From the NCBI GenBank assembly GCA_933207985.1, contig OW240921.1, forward strand, positions 20,221,044 through 20,285,043: 64,000 nt of DNA, written 5' to 3'. Below the pieces are notes generated by a model, which saw only the letters and a list, made by a program, of their open reading frames with translations, made no database searches and had not been told where the DNA came from. Below, piece after piece: positions 20,240 through 33,215 of the stretch (its first letter is position 1; each line of letters opens with the position of its first letter). This DNA is from Pelobates cultripes (Eukaryota > Chordata > Amphibia > Anura > Pelobatidae). The position numbers were made by a program, and so were the translations under genes.

Positions 20240-22330
20240 AAACCAAAATAAATTTAGGTAATGTTATGGATTTCTTACACTCCGGCTGAGTAAATCCATG
20301 CAGCGTCTCCCGAATACCAAGTAAATGCGAAGGTGTAGTGAAATATAGCTCCCAATTCCCCAAGCATAAGCCAAGTCTTCGTGAAGGGGTAAAACAAATC
20401 TGTTTAATCACAGCCACATCTCTGCCTTTTATGCAGGTCTTCCAACAAGGGTTAGTCCCACAGGGACCTTGTGGAAGACTGTGACAAGAAATACAGTGAC
20501 CAATCAGTTTACAGTAACATATAACACACTCCCACATGAACATGAAAATCTCTCCTCTCTATCCTGGAGATAATTGACTTAAGTGTCCTGAGTAAACTTA
20601 ATTATCTCCAGGCAAAGAGAATATTTCTATTTTACAATAATCACAAAACTGTATTAAAATGCATAACTTTAATATTCTCGAACGGAACCCCCTCGTTCGA
20701 CATATCCCCAGATAGCTTGGGTCTGAGCGCTCAGTATAGGTGAACAGCGCTCAGATACCACGAACACAGTTAAATCGACATGGAGCTAAAGACTTCAGGT
20801 CACCGACTGTTCGCATAAAATATGTCCAGCAATAGCTCCATGGATTCAGCTATCTGAGGTCGGTCTTTTTCGTGGATGTAATCCATCTAATGACACAGCG
20901 TTCGTATAATTAGAAACGAATGGGATGGAAGTGAGATGGTCCCAGCGGTGTTCATGAGGAATGTCGCCAAAAAGAGTTCCACGCGGTCAACGACCAAACA
21001 CCGCTGGGCGTTCGACAACTTAAAATGGCCGCCGCCATGTGTTCGGTTAAAAGAACTGCGATCACCCAATCGTTCGACAAATGTTTGTGGTTAACCACAG
21101 TTCTGGGGGGTAAATGAGCAGCACACTTCCAAGTTGGGTGGCCTGACTGTTCAGTAGTTTATTCGGTTTTTAGGTTAAGTACAAAATGGGCTTACTACAC
21201 GGACAGCAGGCGAAAGATAAAAAGCTGAGCATTCATAAACCAGGGGTTTTGTCACAGGTAACAATGGTCTTTTCATTCTCAATCTTTGAAGTAAATTAAA
21301 GCTCTGCTTTGTGTTGAGTCAAACAAATAAATACATGAAAAAATAAATATTACATTTAGGAGACACAAGTCTTTATAAGAAACAAAAAGACAAACATTGT
21401 GGCAGGGTTACTGATTAGGGCCTTGATTTAGTGTTGTTGGATAAACTTTCAAAATTATTTTTTCAAAATGTTCAATTTTATAAAAAAATAAATGTAAAAA
21501 AATCAATATATCAAAAAATATAAAAATATTACAACATTAAAATATTTATTATAATATTAAATCTTTTTAAAAATGTATGCAAAAATATTAAATTGTTTCA
21601 AAAGCTTTCCCATAAATATTAAATCAAAGCCTAAACAAGGATCTGGTCAGAATTTTTTAAATAATGTGAAATGGAAAAGAAAACAAAATCCACATTTTCA
21701 TCAGACTTTAACCAGTAACACAAAACATTGTTTTCTTTGTTTAACTAGCTGTCTATAGCCAGGGTCCTGGCATTATTCCCATAAAGAAGCCTTGGTTAAT
21801 GGACTTTTTACCAATCCTTCGTGTTGATACATAAAGTATTTATCGATGCTGGACCTTTACGCTACACTTTTGTACCAAACAAATAACTGCCTGTGCATGT
21901 ACCAATCACTATCCTTTTTACTTCGTTTGTAATACCTGTTTTATTTTTTGTTATTTTAGAAAAACCCAAACAGAGAATTTAAAAAAAAAACAAACAAAAA
22001 AAACCCATGATAGACATAATCAAGAAGGAATTTTTTTCCTAGTTTGTAGCAAAATTGGAAATCCTTCTTTTGGATCAACAGCAAAAATATACGTGAGAAA
22101 GGCTGAACTTGATGGATGCATGTATCTTTTCAGCTATGTAAATGGTAGATCACCAGCTGACAAAGTATTGTAGGGTTGTACAACAGAAAGGAATCTACCT
22201 TTTGAACACCCCTGTGAAAGGGGGGAGGTGGGGCATAATGTTTTTGCACCAGTGCCCTATCTACGTTAGTTTCACCACTGGATCTATGGTTCTCCCTGCT
22301 TCTCTTTCTCATGACCATTCAGGATGAAAA
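20240..22330. other. Unassigned sequence, possible old LTR material
   Basis: A cysteine-containing minus frame at 20250-20540 has no LU pattern. The stretch 20680-21120 is rich in TTCG/CGAAC words resembling those at 26150-26300, which may mark ends of one retrotransposon. Stretch 21200-22130 is AT-rich with no feature. I assign no function. Confidence 0.3.
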
Positions 22331-22668
22331 AAAAAAAAAACAACGTAGGGGGTAGGCCTGTAAAAAGAGTGCCCCCCGAGAGACTGTATAAGTAAGAGGG
22401 TTAGGTGGGTGGGGTGAACAGCGCATGCCTCGGCAGGGTAGCGTTTCTATAGGATCGGCCTTAAAACTTGTGGTCGGTTAATATCGTGACCGTGAAATAC
22501 CTTGTGATTGGAAATAAGTCAGTGTGGTGTGCCGAAACCGACGTAGGGGGTAGGCCTGTAAAAAGGGGGCAAAATGTAATACGTATCTGTATAATATAGC
22601 TGATTTTCAATTAACCTAATTTATTATGTGTACTGGCGTACTGCTACTGGATGCAGTTGATGCGGCCC

Positions 22669-22748
22669 TTAACACCTTAAGGACCAAACTTCTGGAATAA
22701 AAGGGAATCATGACATGTCACACATGTCATGTGTCCTTAAGGGGTTAA
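22669..22748. mobile_element. Small palindromic TTAA MITE
   Basis: TTAA at both ends encloses CACCTTAAGGACC and TGTCCTTAAGGGG inverted ends, with ATGACATGTCACACATGTCAT in the centre. It is a very common amphibian-type repeat. Confidence 0.65.
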
Positions 22749-22849
22749 ACTGAACGTACATTTTAAATAAAAGGCAGGGTCACAACCTAATTTAATGCAT
22801 AGTTTACATGAAGAATAGAATTTAGAAGTAGTTAGAGGATTGTCCAGTA

Positions 22850-25205
22850 GAGTAAGTGTCTTAATTGTCTTGTTTGAATGTCGGAGTGACATGAGGTAGT
22901 GGCTGTACCTTCAGAAGTCCTCCCGTGGTGGGACATGATTTCCTGTCTGATTAGCTGTAATCATGAAGTTTCTAGGACTCAGGAATCCGTAGAAGGTTAA
23001 ATACATAGGGGTTTATGACCAGGTTTGTGTGGTTCAAATGCTAACTAGTGGGTCTGATGACAACCGGAATTCCCATCGATGGATATATGTTATTGTGGAG
23101 TGATGAACCAATTACTTATTCCTTGATATCCTTATTGGGTAAGCATTTAAGAAAATGGGTATGATTTGAAATGGCTGTCCGAACGTGGTGCTGTATGTCT
23201 GAATAGGTAGTTTGCGCTATTGTATGAAAATTTGGATGAAGGTGGCAAAATGAGGCAAATTAGACCATAGTTTGAATTGTACGCTTGTGGACGATGAATT
23301 CCACTGAAAACCCTTGAAGAATGGCCACGGGTCTATTGTATGTACTCTTGGTGTTAGCGGATAAGGCTATTCGTGACAACTCGTTGCCATGCGCCAATAG
23401 CCGGGCTAGACCGGGTAAGAATGTTGAAATGCGGAGTTGGTCGGGTGTTTGGGCAGTTGGGTGAGGAACGAAGAATTCTTAATTAAAAGTGTCCGTGCAT
23501 ATTTGGAGTAGCCTGGGATGCATTCACGATAGAGGAAGAACTGAAAGTAACAGGCAACCAGGACTGCCCGCGAACTATCTTCACGATGATCAATAAAGAT
23601 GATTGACCCGTATGAATTATGTTGCAGACTGCAATGTTGTCGGTATAACCTTTAACTGTCATGCCTGACCAGGATTCTCTATGTGAATGCAGCCGCCACT
23701 TATCAGGTAAATTCGACTAAGGCCGCAAAGGACGGTGGACCAAGTCTCCTTGGCCAGCAAACCCCAATCAATAGTTTTGTAGATTGCTGCAACCCAGTAT
23801 TAGCGGCTGCATCTGTACGAGAGACTGGGAATTGGTCAGATCCTGGCGGGATGAACATAAAAAACCCAATCCAGGATTCTAACGACTCCTACCACATGAC
23901 CAGGTCTGCACTTTCCAGAGGATCTAATATCAATATCTCCATTAGACAGACCTGGTAATAAGCGTAAATGTGACTGAATGATCTCCCCAGAGAGATAATG
24001 CACATAGTGAAGTTCCAAGAACCCAGCAATGATTGCCGTCTTCCAAGTATAAGTTCCCAGCTTAAGGAACCTTTTTCGTTTTCGCGAATGCGCACAAGCT
24101 TATCCTCTGGGAGATTTGACTGCATGGTACCTGATTTCAGTATAAAACCTATGAATTCAAGTCTGGTGGTGGTTCAGTTGTTTGTCTCGTGTCAGAGTTG
24201 AAACAGTGCTATAGTGTACTTTATCCTTGTATGAGTGCAGTTGCTAGTCCACTATTAAGAACTCTTCTAGATAATGTATCACAGTGGGGCACCTAGCAAT
24301 AATGAGGAGTAGCAAGCAGTGCATCAAATATTTCCCCGCTACTTCCACCAAAGTGTCTGGTAGCAAAGCAACACTTCACACACCACTTACCCCCATGAAC
24401 ATACCATAAGGAGGGACGGATGACTAGCAACATGATGGTGTTGGAGAAATCAGTCTTGCTGAGCCATGTGGTTTTACCCGCCCTCACAATTACTTGTATT
24501 CGCTGTGACATAGTGTAGAGAGAATTATGTGGCTGATATAAGGGAGTTAAGGCATGAGTTGTGGATGAATGAGGAGCAGACAGATCAATGGTAAGACGTT
24601 GTTTATAGGAGTATTTGCTGGTGGTCTACACTATACGGTATGTGCCTAGCTGAGGAGATTGGGACATCTAAGGTGCCTACAGGGAGTGACCCCAACCTAG
24701 TTTGGAACCCGTGTGTAATTATTCCACCAAGCATGGGGACAGATGTGACTTAAGTAGAATGTCAACTCTTATTTACCTCTGTATTCATGACATTTGATTC
24801 AACTTATACGGGCACATGGCTTTGACATGAGTCCCAAGGCATATGATGCATACGTGAAGTAATCTGTATTAACTACAACTACATATTCCTGTGATAAAAT
24901 TACTACAAATTAGTGGATGAGTACTCAGATAGTGAGGGGGGTGAAAGGTAATGCGGGGGGCCTACCCTGTGAGTTAGTGGGAGTAAGTGTTTGTGCAGAC
25001 CCTATGGAGGAGGGTCTAAATGAGCTGGACTGGTATTTTCTAATTTAGACAGTCTATCATTAATGGACCGAAGAGATGCCAGAATGTAGTTTAGATTTCT
25101 AGTATGTCTGAGATTGTCATTATGAGCTGGTACCCAACTCAGGATGCGTTGTGAGTAGCTTGATGAGTTCTGTTTTCCTGTGAAAGGAATACCCTTTTGG
25201 CACAA
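22850..25205 (-). pseudogene. Tyrosine-recombinase retrotransposon (DIRS/Ngaro-like), decayed
   Basis: On the minus strand, 25205-25002 encodes a Gag-like helical segment (LASLRSINDRLSKLE). Frames at 24511-24293 read LSKTDFSN, PSLWYVHG and EIFDALL, matching the RT blocks of DIRS-type elements (K-x-D...AF, W...G, FD-x-L). Frames at 24125-23830 continue with LPEDKLVRIRE and QSLLGSWNF, the DIRS connection/RNase H region. Around 23420-23330 the words LSANTKSTYNR resemble the N-terminus of the tyrosine recombinase. Order (Gag, RT, RH, YR) fits DIRS or Ngaro. Many stops and frameshifts are present. Ends are unclear, but related words CATGCCTCGGCA at about 22427 and 26414 may be terminal repeats. 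Confidence 0.55.
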
Positions 25206-26494
25206 TTCAGCTGAGATCCTGGGGATAGTTCAGAATCTTAAAGAGCCTGGCGTGTGTGGTAATTGAGGTTCGCTGAGGGTAGCAAGCCTAGTAGGGGTGT
25301 TCGGCTTAGCGGTTGCACTAGGGAGGGATGGTTTTTCTCCTATGTTGGCTTCATGGGACATACTGAAAAAAAAAGAACACCACAACAACAATGAACTGCT
25401 CAATAAAATATAGTTGAGTTTATGTAGAACTGGCTGGCTAACTAGTGCCGAAGCGAACAGGTGAGGCCCTGAATATAAACCTGATGGTGGGTGAATGCGA
25501 GGCTCTAACTATGATCTCTGTGTTGAGATTGGGGAGTTGGCCTCGCGGGACCAGCTATGTTGTACAACGAAGGCCAGCTACTAACCCTAGATAGCCAGTT
25601 CTCTGACCCTAGACGGGGGCTTGATAAGGAGGTAATGTTTAGCGACACCCAAGTTGTGGTTTGTAAAAGTACCTTGAGATTCCTATGTTGAAGAAAGAGA
25701 GAAAAGAAAAGAGGGAAAGGAGGAAGAAAGAAGAGGAAAGGAACTGTGGTTGAGGGCGAGGAGAGGAGAGAGAAAGTTAGAAAAAATAGATGTTTAGCAT
25801 AGTGTAGTTCTTAGAGACATAGCTGATAGTATAGTATCCTTAGGCCCCAAGGGTGCTGAAGATTCCCAGGATAGCTACTATATATCCCTGAAGGGAGATT
25901 TAGGAATGCGTCGTGCCATGAAAGTGTGGTAGTACCTGAAGGAAAGAGGAGGGTGAAATGAGCAAGGTTTGTTAGAATCAGGACGATTGTTTACAGATAG
26001 TGATTTTGAATAATCCAATAATTAATTGCCAGAAAAGTGAGTGCACGAATTAAAATGGACAATGTGCTAATGATTTCACTCAAACCTAGTCGAAAGAAAC
26101 AGTAAATGCACGAAATGATATATTGAACGAATTAACGAAAATAACCTGGTATAGCAGGTATTGAGCGTTCATTTGTCTCAAGCATTCGTGTGTTTGTTCG
26201 CATGATACATGTAGAACATGAAGTGTCGAACGGCGGGAATAGCCCGAACGCAGCTATTCTCGCCGATTACCTGAGCGTTTATTTGTTTGGTTGTTCGTGA
26301 GTTTGCATGAACGGGCGGCAAAAGAGAAGAGGATGACGGGACCGGAAGTGCGGCTGACAGAAACCGGAAGTTTCGGCTGACAGAGAGGCGGGCAGACCAG
26401 GAGTGAGCAGCTCATGCCTCGGCAAGGTAGGAAGGGGGAGTAGCGTTTTTATAGGAACGCTAACTCCTCCCACAAATACAGGCCTTCGGCCTTA

Positions 26495-26616
26495 AAACAT
26501 AAACTATAAAACATAAATTATTTGAATTGAGCAGTGAGACTGCAGCGACATGACCTATACACAAAAAGTGTTTTATTGAGCTAGAGTTGTTTTCATGCCT
26601 ATAGTGTCCCTTTAAA
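26495..26616. mobile_element. T2-type MITE fragment
   Basis: The phrase GAGCAGTGAGACTGCAG and the end CTATAGTGTCCCTTTAA match one arm of the intact T2 MITE at 2420-2969. The other arm is absent. Confidence 0.55.
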
Positions 26617-27319
26617 TCTTGCTGGATTTGTAAAGGAATGCTTAAAGCATTCTTACAATGTTCCAAAATATAATACTATTAACTAAATTTCATAAGATTA
26701 AATCCTGTCCTCAGCAATGTGCATTACCATGGATGAGAAGGCGAAAGTCGCCATACGATAGGTTGGTTTTCTGTTTAATAAACCCAGCTCAGGTTGTTTG
26801 ACGCTTGCAGAAAAAACATTATTTTCTGATAATGCCATTTCTGCATTTTTCTGCTGTTTGTATTCAAACGCAGTTTGCATCTCTGTCATTTATTGCACCA
26901 ACACATATTATACATCTTTTTTAGAGGGCAAACAGGGCTTTAATTTGGTGTCACATATACATAGATACATTTTCATTAATTATATAAAAATGGCAAATTT
27001 GTTTTTTTTTTAAATACATTTTTTTCACAGTTTTGGCAATAATATAGTGTGCATAATATGTCCAGCTTAGAAAAAGTAATTCAAAATAAATTCATTTATG
27101 TGTCTTGATTTATAGAGTACATCATATGTCTAGGATTTCAGCTTATTTTGAAAGATACAGGTCACAAAATACAAGGACTCAAATAAAATTTCAATTTGCA
27201 ACAATTTTAGAATTTGCGATGTTTTTCTTGTAGGTTTAGTAGCCATTGCAATAAACAAAATTGCCACACAAAAGTATATATTTATATAAATATTTGAGCA
27301 GGCTACATATTACAATTAA

Positions 27320-28142
27320 TACACACACAGAAAGTTGGTGGAGCAAAAGTTAGTAAATAAAGATATACTTCCCTCTCTTCTTACTTTTACACTGTAAAGA
27401 TAGAGAGGTACAAAATAGTGCAGATATCTCTATATACAATATAGCAAATATAAATCAAGCACACTCACAATGTAAGAGCCATTTAGTAGACCTGGCTCTG
27501 GTTTGGATCTTTGGTGGTGCTTGAAGAGATGTGTTGTCCTCCTTTTCCAATAATAGGCAGTAGAGATACAATAAATTCCAAAAGTAAATTTATTTGAAAA
27601 AAATGGTTAAAAAAGGATACAAGTAAAATCTAATAATCCATGTGTTCCACCGGAAGAACCGGAAGAAAAAGACAGCGGAAATTGGAACAGCAGAGTACTT
27701 AAGGAATTTGAAGACAGCACTACAGCATCCACGCCAACTGAGGAAGCCACATATCGGCGAAACGCGTTTTGGCAACAAATTGGACATTAGTAGATTTTAC
27801 TTGTATTCTTTTTTTAACCATTTTTTTCAAATAAATTTACTTTTGGAATTTATTGTATATCCACTGCCTATTATTGGAAAAGGAGGACAACACATCTCTT
27901 CAAGCACCACCAAAGAGGTCTGGGGATCACCCAATAAAGATCCCAAGGAGATCCAAACCAGAGCCAGGTCTACTAAATGGCTCTTACATTGTGAGTGTGC
28001 TTGATTTATATTTGCTATATTGTATATAGAGATATCTGCACTATTTTGTACCTCTCTATCTTTACAGTGTAAAAGTAAGAAGAGAGGGAAGTATATCTTT
28101 ATTTACTAACTTTTGCTCCACCAACTTTCTGTGTGTGTATTA
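27320..28142. mobile_element. Penelope-like 3' region as an inverted pair
   Basis: Sequence at 27793-28142 is repeated in reverse complement at 27320-27630, except for about 34 bases (near 27915-27950) missing from the left copy. The unpaired centre (27641-27790) contains the hammerhead-like motif. The layout (motif, AATAAA-like UTR, GTCTGGGGATCA..., GCACTATTTT) parallels the 3' region of the PLE at 46-50.8 kb. No coding sequence is included. Confidence 0.6.
27733..27773 (+). ncRNA. Hammerhead-ribozyme-like motif (best copy)
   Basis: Stem I is GCCAA (27733-27737) pairing with TTGGC (27769-27773). Between them are CTGAGGA, a 3-bp stem GCC/GGC preceded by an unpaired A, then GAA, then ACGCGT and T. 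This matches the hammerhead core CUGANGA - stem II - GAA - stem III - UH. Stem III would be the self-complementary ACGCGU, so dimeric folding is likely. Hammerheads are established in PLE terminal repeats. Activity is inferred only. Confidence 0.55.
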
Positions 28143-29885
28143 TATGTGATTTAATGTGAAGGTGTAGGGGATACCTCACTGGTGTTTAGAGCAATTATCA
28201 TTTCTGTAGATACGCCACTTTCTCTGTTATTTTATATATTACAATTACCCTATTAAGGCCTACCATTTCTTAAAGAAGACATCCCAGGGTATTTCAAAAG
28301 GCATAATTTGAACCTTAGCATGGGATCATTTTTCCGCTAGCATGTACCAGGTGTAGTGGTAATAAGCATTTTTTCTGCCTTTTTGACACACAAAGTGAGT
28401 TTGCACAGTATATTTTGCAAACCTTATGTGTGCTACGACTGTATAATACTACATATGTTGCTCAGCTATGTCGGCTGAGTACAGCAATACCCTGTATGTA
28501 CCTTTGCCAGGTATATGTGGATGTTGAAGGGGCACATTTGAGATGCAGCCTTTTAGTTTTTTTCTAACTTTGAAGTTTTACGCTGTGTCCATATTCCATT
28601 TTGGAGTAGTTTAGATGGTTAGTTATTGAAACTTCCCCACAAACACATACTATTTATTAAAGAATACACCCTGGGGTAATTCAAAAGGCATATTTTGAAT
28701 CTTAGTGTGTGATCATTTTTTCTCTAGTTTGTTCCAGGTGTAGTGGTAATGAGAATTTTTAAATGTATTTTTTTACTTTTTAAACTTTTTTACTTTTTAA
28801 AACTAGTTTTTAAACTATTTTTTTGCTTATTATTTTTTTAAACTTTCCAAAACTTTCTTAAAGCTTTTTTGTTCAGATTTAACATTTTTATAAGCTTTCT
28901 TTTACCATTAACCCCTAACTAGCAGTAAGCAGCACTAACGGTAAATTCCCCAATTTCCCATAACTCCCACCCACCCCAGCTAGCAAAATATATAATTATA
29001 AAATATTTAAATTAATTAATTAAATAAATTGAACCCCTGAGGGTTAAAAAATAAATAAAAGTTAATCTTCAGGGGTTAAGAAAAATTAGATCACAGTATA
29101 CTGTGATCTGTATTTTGATCACTGTAGGCAGTGATCGACTGGCAGGGAAGGAGTTAATTTTTATTAGGACTGATTAAAGGAGGGTGGGACTGTTTTACTT
29201 TTTAAAAAATTGTTATTAAAACATTTAATTTTGTTTTTTAAAACTTTGTAAAAACTTTTTTTAACATTAACCCCTAGTTAGCCTAACACCAAATTTCCCA
29301 ACTCCCCACTAACTTCCACTCACCTCAGCTAGCTAAATATACCATTTTGATATATTTAAATTAATTAATAAAATAAAATTAAGCCCTGAGGGTTACAAAA
29401 AATTTAATTTGAAAAAAAAGTTAAAAAAAAAATCTGATCACAGTAAAATGTATACCCTGCCAATTGATCACTGTAGTCAGTGACCAATTGGCAGGGAAGG
29501 GGTTAATTTATATTTAAAATGGGTAAAGGGTAGTGAGATTTTAATTTAACTTTATTCATTTTTTTTTTACAGGGAGAAGATAATCACTGATCTGTCTCCC
29601 TGCACTTCACATTGAACCAGGAAGCGCAGGGAGGCAGTTCTTGAGTTCCTGCAGCACATGTGTTCGCTCTGACAGCCTGTCAGAGCGATCACTGCTGCAG
29701 GGGCAGGGCGATCGGGTCCTCCCGGTCTGCCTCTAATACAGAGGCAGACCAGAGCACCGTTAACCCCGCGATCGCGGCAACTGGGGTTAATTTTAATGCA
29801 TGATGGACCTGGTCCATCACTCGTCATTAATGGTTTCCCCAGGGTGACGGACCAGGTCCGTCGCTAGTCATTAAGTGGTTAATTA
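28143..29885. repeat. Imperfect direct duplications, unknown element
   Basis: Two copies of a TTTCTTAAAGAA...GGCATAATTTGAA...CAGGTGTAGTGGTAAT segment occur at about 28268-28370 and 28655-28760. Two copies of a CCCTGAGGGTT...GATCACTGTAG...GGCAGGGAAGG segment occur at about 29030-29160 and 29380-29505. A TTAA-bounded palindromic tail (GACGGACCAGGTCCGTC) is at about 29788-29882. These may be parts of one decayed DNA transposon. No transposase was recognised. Confidence 0.4.
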
Positions 29886-31109
29886 TCCATTCCAAATGGT
29901 GTTGAATTCCAAATGGGTCTGTTAATCTGTCAATACGTTTTCGTTGGAAGGATTGGGATTGCTTAAACTTCACAGTTTTACATAAAAGTAAGGATATATT
30001 TTCTTTGAACTGTTAATGGTATAGGTGAGCTTTAAAAGTATCAGAAGGGTGAAATTGTGATCATATTGACACCATTAACAGTTCCTCATCTGGCATCACT
30101 TAGACAATTATCTAACAATAGTTTGGCCTTTATTGATTGATTAAGGTTACCTATCATTAAAGGTGGTTATGTTTAATAAGAATAATTGTAGTTTGGAATA
30201 GAATCTAATTGTAAGAAGGGAGAGACTTAAAAGCCGCACCCTCACCTTTTAAATCAGGGTGTGGAAAATTGTTAACAAATCGATAATTATTTTGAAACCA
30301 GAACATAATGTCAACCCTTTTATTTTAAGTTAGCTTATGCAATGTACAAAATGACATGCCAATTATTGTCTTACACCGAATTACCTAGGCCTAGGGTGTC
30401 ACACGATGACCTTTATAGTATTTTACTCTTTTTATAATGATGAACACAAACTCTGCGTTTTAGCACAGTTTAGGTCTTGTGAAAGAAATTATCTTACACA
30501 TTTATGTACCCAAAACCTGAAAAAATTTGGCCAGATTCTGTGAACTTTTATTCCCAAATGTACTTTAAAATGTTATATGCCATGGCACAAGCACAAAATG
30601 ATTTTGCACATTCTCCAACGCAGTTTGGCTATTTTAGCCTCAGTTCTGCTATTTTGATTTTATTTGCGAAAATTAAAAGTTAAGTTAATAGTTTTGAAAG
30701 AACAAAACCTGCTAAGAATGCCAAATCCACCCAGTTTTCATGGACACATCATTTTGCCATTATGCAGGGCACCAAATAAAAAAAGTACTACTCTGAAGTA
30801 AGCATCATTCATATGCAGCAGAAAGACAAATCAAGTCACTAATAAAGCAGTTCCTGAAGATCCATAAATTGAGTAATAGATCCAGGCTTCCCAACTGTCC
30901 CAGGTTTGTTCTCTGGTGTCCTGCTTTTGGGGACACCAGCGAACTGTTCCCAAATGGCATAGCAGTAGACTTGCTACACTTAGGGCACTAGGACTCTGCA
31001 GAGAGCACTGAAACAGTGCTCCCCATATAGCCTGCTCTCAAAAAGATGGAAATGAGACAGCGCTAGATAACTTATAGGCAGCAACCTTAAAAGGGGATCC
31101 CTCAGACCC
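29886..31109. other. AT-rich sequence without recognised features
   Basis: I see no gene or bounded repeat. Confidence 0.4.
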
Positions 31110-31214
31110 ATTAGAACTGGATGGATGAAACTAATAAGAGAAAGGCTGCATTTACATTTGTAAAAACCTTTTGTCTGAGGAAAAAAGGATACATTTTTTG
31201 GGGGAGATTGTTTA

Positions 31215-31735
31215 GTAAAACTACTAATTTTACTAAACAATCTCCCCAAAAAAATGTATCCTTTTTTCCTCAGACAAAAGGTTTTTACAAATGTAAACAG
31301 TGTATTGTATGTAAAACCACAGATCATTCTACTCCATCTAAAGTCACAAATTTTATGTCTAACCAAACAAAAAGAGTGTACAATATTTATGATTTTATTT
31401 GTTGTAATACGAAAAATTTTATCTATCTGCTTGAGTGTCCATGTGGCCTCCAATATGTGGGGATGACCACAAGGTGCTTAAAGATAAGGCTAAGTGAACA
31501 CTGCAGAAATATCAAAAATGGGTACTTAAACCATACAGTATCCAAACATTTTATTATACACAACAAAGATCCACGCCTACTAAAATGTATAGGTATAAAA
31601 AAATGTTCTATCTCCTGGCGTGGAGGTGATCTTAAAAAGCTGCTTGGTAAAACAGAGATGGAATGGGTGTATAAACTCAAGACCCTTATACCCCATGGTC
31701 TTAATGCAGATTTTGATCTATTCAATTTCTTATGA
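31215..31735 (+). pseudogene. PLE C-terminal GIY-YIG endonuclease fragment
   Basis: The frame has a CKQCIVCK cysteine pair, then FIYLLECPCGLQYVGMTTR with the downstream RLSEHCRNI and VSKHF. It ends ISWRGGDLKKLLGKTEMEW, FDLFNFL and a stop. This is the GIY-YIG nuclease that nicks target DNA for PLE insertion. The RT is missing by 5' truncation. The apparent earlier start at 31121 belongs to the inverted left copy. Confidence 0.8.
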
Positions 31736-32530
31736 AAATAGATATAAAATGATGTTTGTATTTCTTATATTTTAAATGTTGCTTTTAATACCCTCTCTGA
31801 TTATGCAAATATTTTTTAATATCATGTTTGCACTTTAGGTTTTTATTGTTGTACCTTTTAAAGTATTCAAATTTTATTTTTTATTTTTTATAGTAGATTA
31901 TTATTTATTTTTTATTTTTCTTAGTAAATTATTAGTCCTAATTATACTTCACATTAGGCACTTCGGTTTTACTTTATGCCCCACTATATTATCTTCCAGA
32001 AATTCTATTTTGTATTAATAATTAGCCTGTACTACATTTCCCATCAGGCACTTCGGCTCCAACTTCCGGTTTGCGGAAGTGCCGATTAATCTGTACATAG
32101 ATTTAGGCATTATATTTAGTATTATATTAGTGCCTTTCCTTTTTCTATGTTTTAGGTTTCCCTATGTTTCATGGGAACCATTGTGCCAATCTGGCACTAT
32201 AGATTTTCATTTTATTATGCGCCCACCGACCGCGACCATTTTAAACTACATTTCCCATGTGGCATTGCGGCTAGACTTCCGAAAAGCGGAAGTGCCGCAC
32301 GCCATGTGACTATTTTAAAACGTATCAAATTACACTTTCCCACCCTCGTTTTTTAATTATAAATATCAGGAATGTGTTATAAAATAGCAGACAATGTACT
32401 GATAAAGGTATAATTATGTTTTAAAGTTTTTATATATGCTTCTATTTCTGATTGGACGGACCAATTTTGGCACCAAATGTAAATTAGTTATGCTCCTATA
32501 TAACATTATCAAGCCAGGTATTACAGGTTA

Positions 32531-32569
32531 TTCCATTTGAAAAAGTCTCTGACGAAACGCGTTATGGAA
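32531..32569 (+). ncRNA. Hammerhead-like motif in PLE 3' region (degenerate core)
   Basis: Stem I is TTCCAT (32531-32536) with ATGGAA (32564-32569). Between them are TTGAAAA, an unpaired A, stem II GTC/GAC with loop TCT, GAA, ACGCGT and T. The layout equals that of 27733-27773, but the core differs at two usually invariant positions (C3 to T, G8 to A). It is probably inactive. Confidence 0.45.
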
Positions 32570-33215
32570 ATTCAATTATTGTGTTCTTTTATATATTAAA
32601 GTATTTTTGGTTATTTGTTTGTACCAATAATCTTTTTTATAGACACATAATTTTCCTTTTTTATTACCCTGGCCTTTTTAATTATTTTATCTTTTTTTAC
32701 TGGTTTTAAAAAAAACCTTGAGAATCCCTGGAAGCTTCCTATACTTAAAGAAATCCTAGGTGGGGATCAATCCACCCAAGCTGTCATCACGGAGCAGTAA
32801 ATCTGCTCCTGCTTTGTAAGTACATTCTTTTATTATTTTATCCATATTGCTATACAGTGAGCACTATCGGCTGTTTTTTTTTATTCCGAGAATTGGACAC
32901 CCATCACAGAGAGGAACCCATTTAAATCCTACAAGCGGGGATTAAACCGCTGTATGCGCCTTAACCCAGAGCTAGGACAATAGCTCTGGCAAATGTGAGT
33001 TCTATATCATTATTCTTTTATGTTCACACCAGAATTTTATATACTACACTATTGGTCGCCCTTCTCTCTCCTCTTTTTTCTTTCATATAAGTGGAACCGC
33101 TACATTAAGAGAAGACGTCATTAGCAAAGACCATCTGTAAGGATAAAACATTGGGACTTTCCTTTACATTGGACTTTATTTCTACTTGTGTGCGCAGCCT
33201 TTCTCTTATTAGTTT

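Larger units (their letters stand above)
31110..33215 (+). mobile_element. 5'-truncated Penelope-like element with short inverted left copy
   Basis: The plus strand carries the C-terminal GIY-YIG coding region, a long 3' UTR, a hammerhead-like motif at 32531-32569 and further 3' sequence to about 33215. The left end (31118-31215) is a short reverse copy. 31148-31215 is complementary to 31233-31297, and the GAAACTAATAAGAGAAAGGC at 31128 is complementary to 33190-33213 at the far right end. This is a head-to-head arrangement with an internally deleted left copy. Confidence 0.7.

Noticed and set aside
20250..20543. Cysteine-bearing minus frame (CISCHSLPQGPCG) considered as a third LU exon
   Set aside because: Spacing does not fit the LU pattern and no matching splice sites were found. 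Its end merely runs into the broken exon 2.
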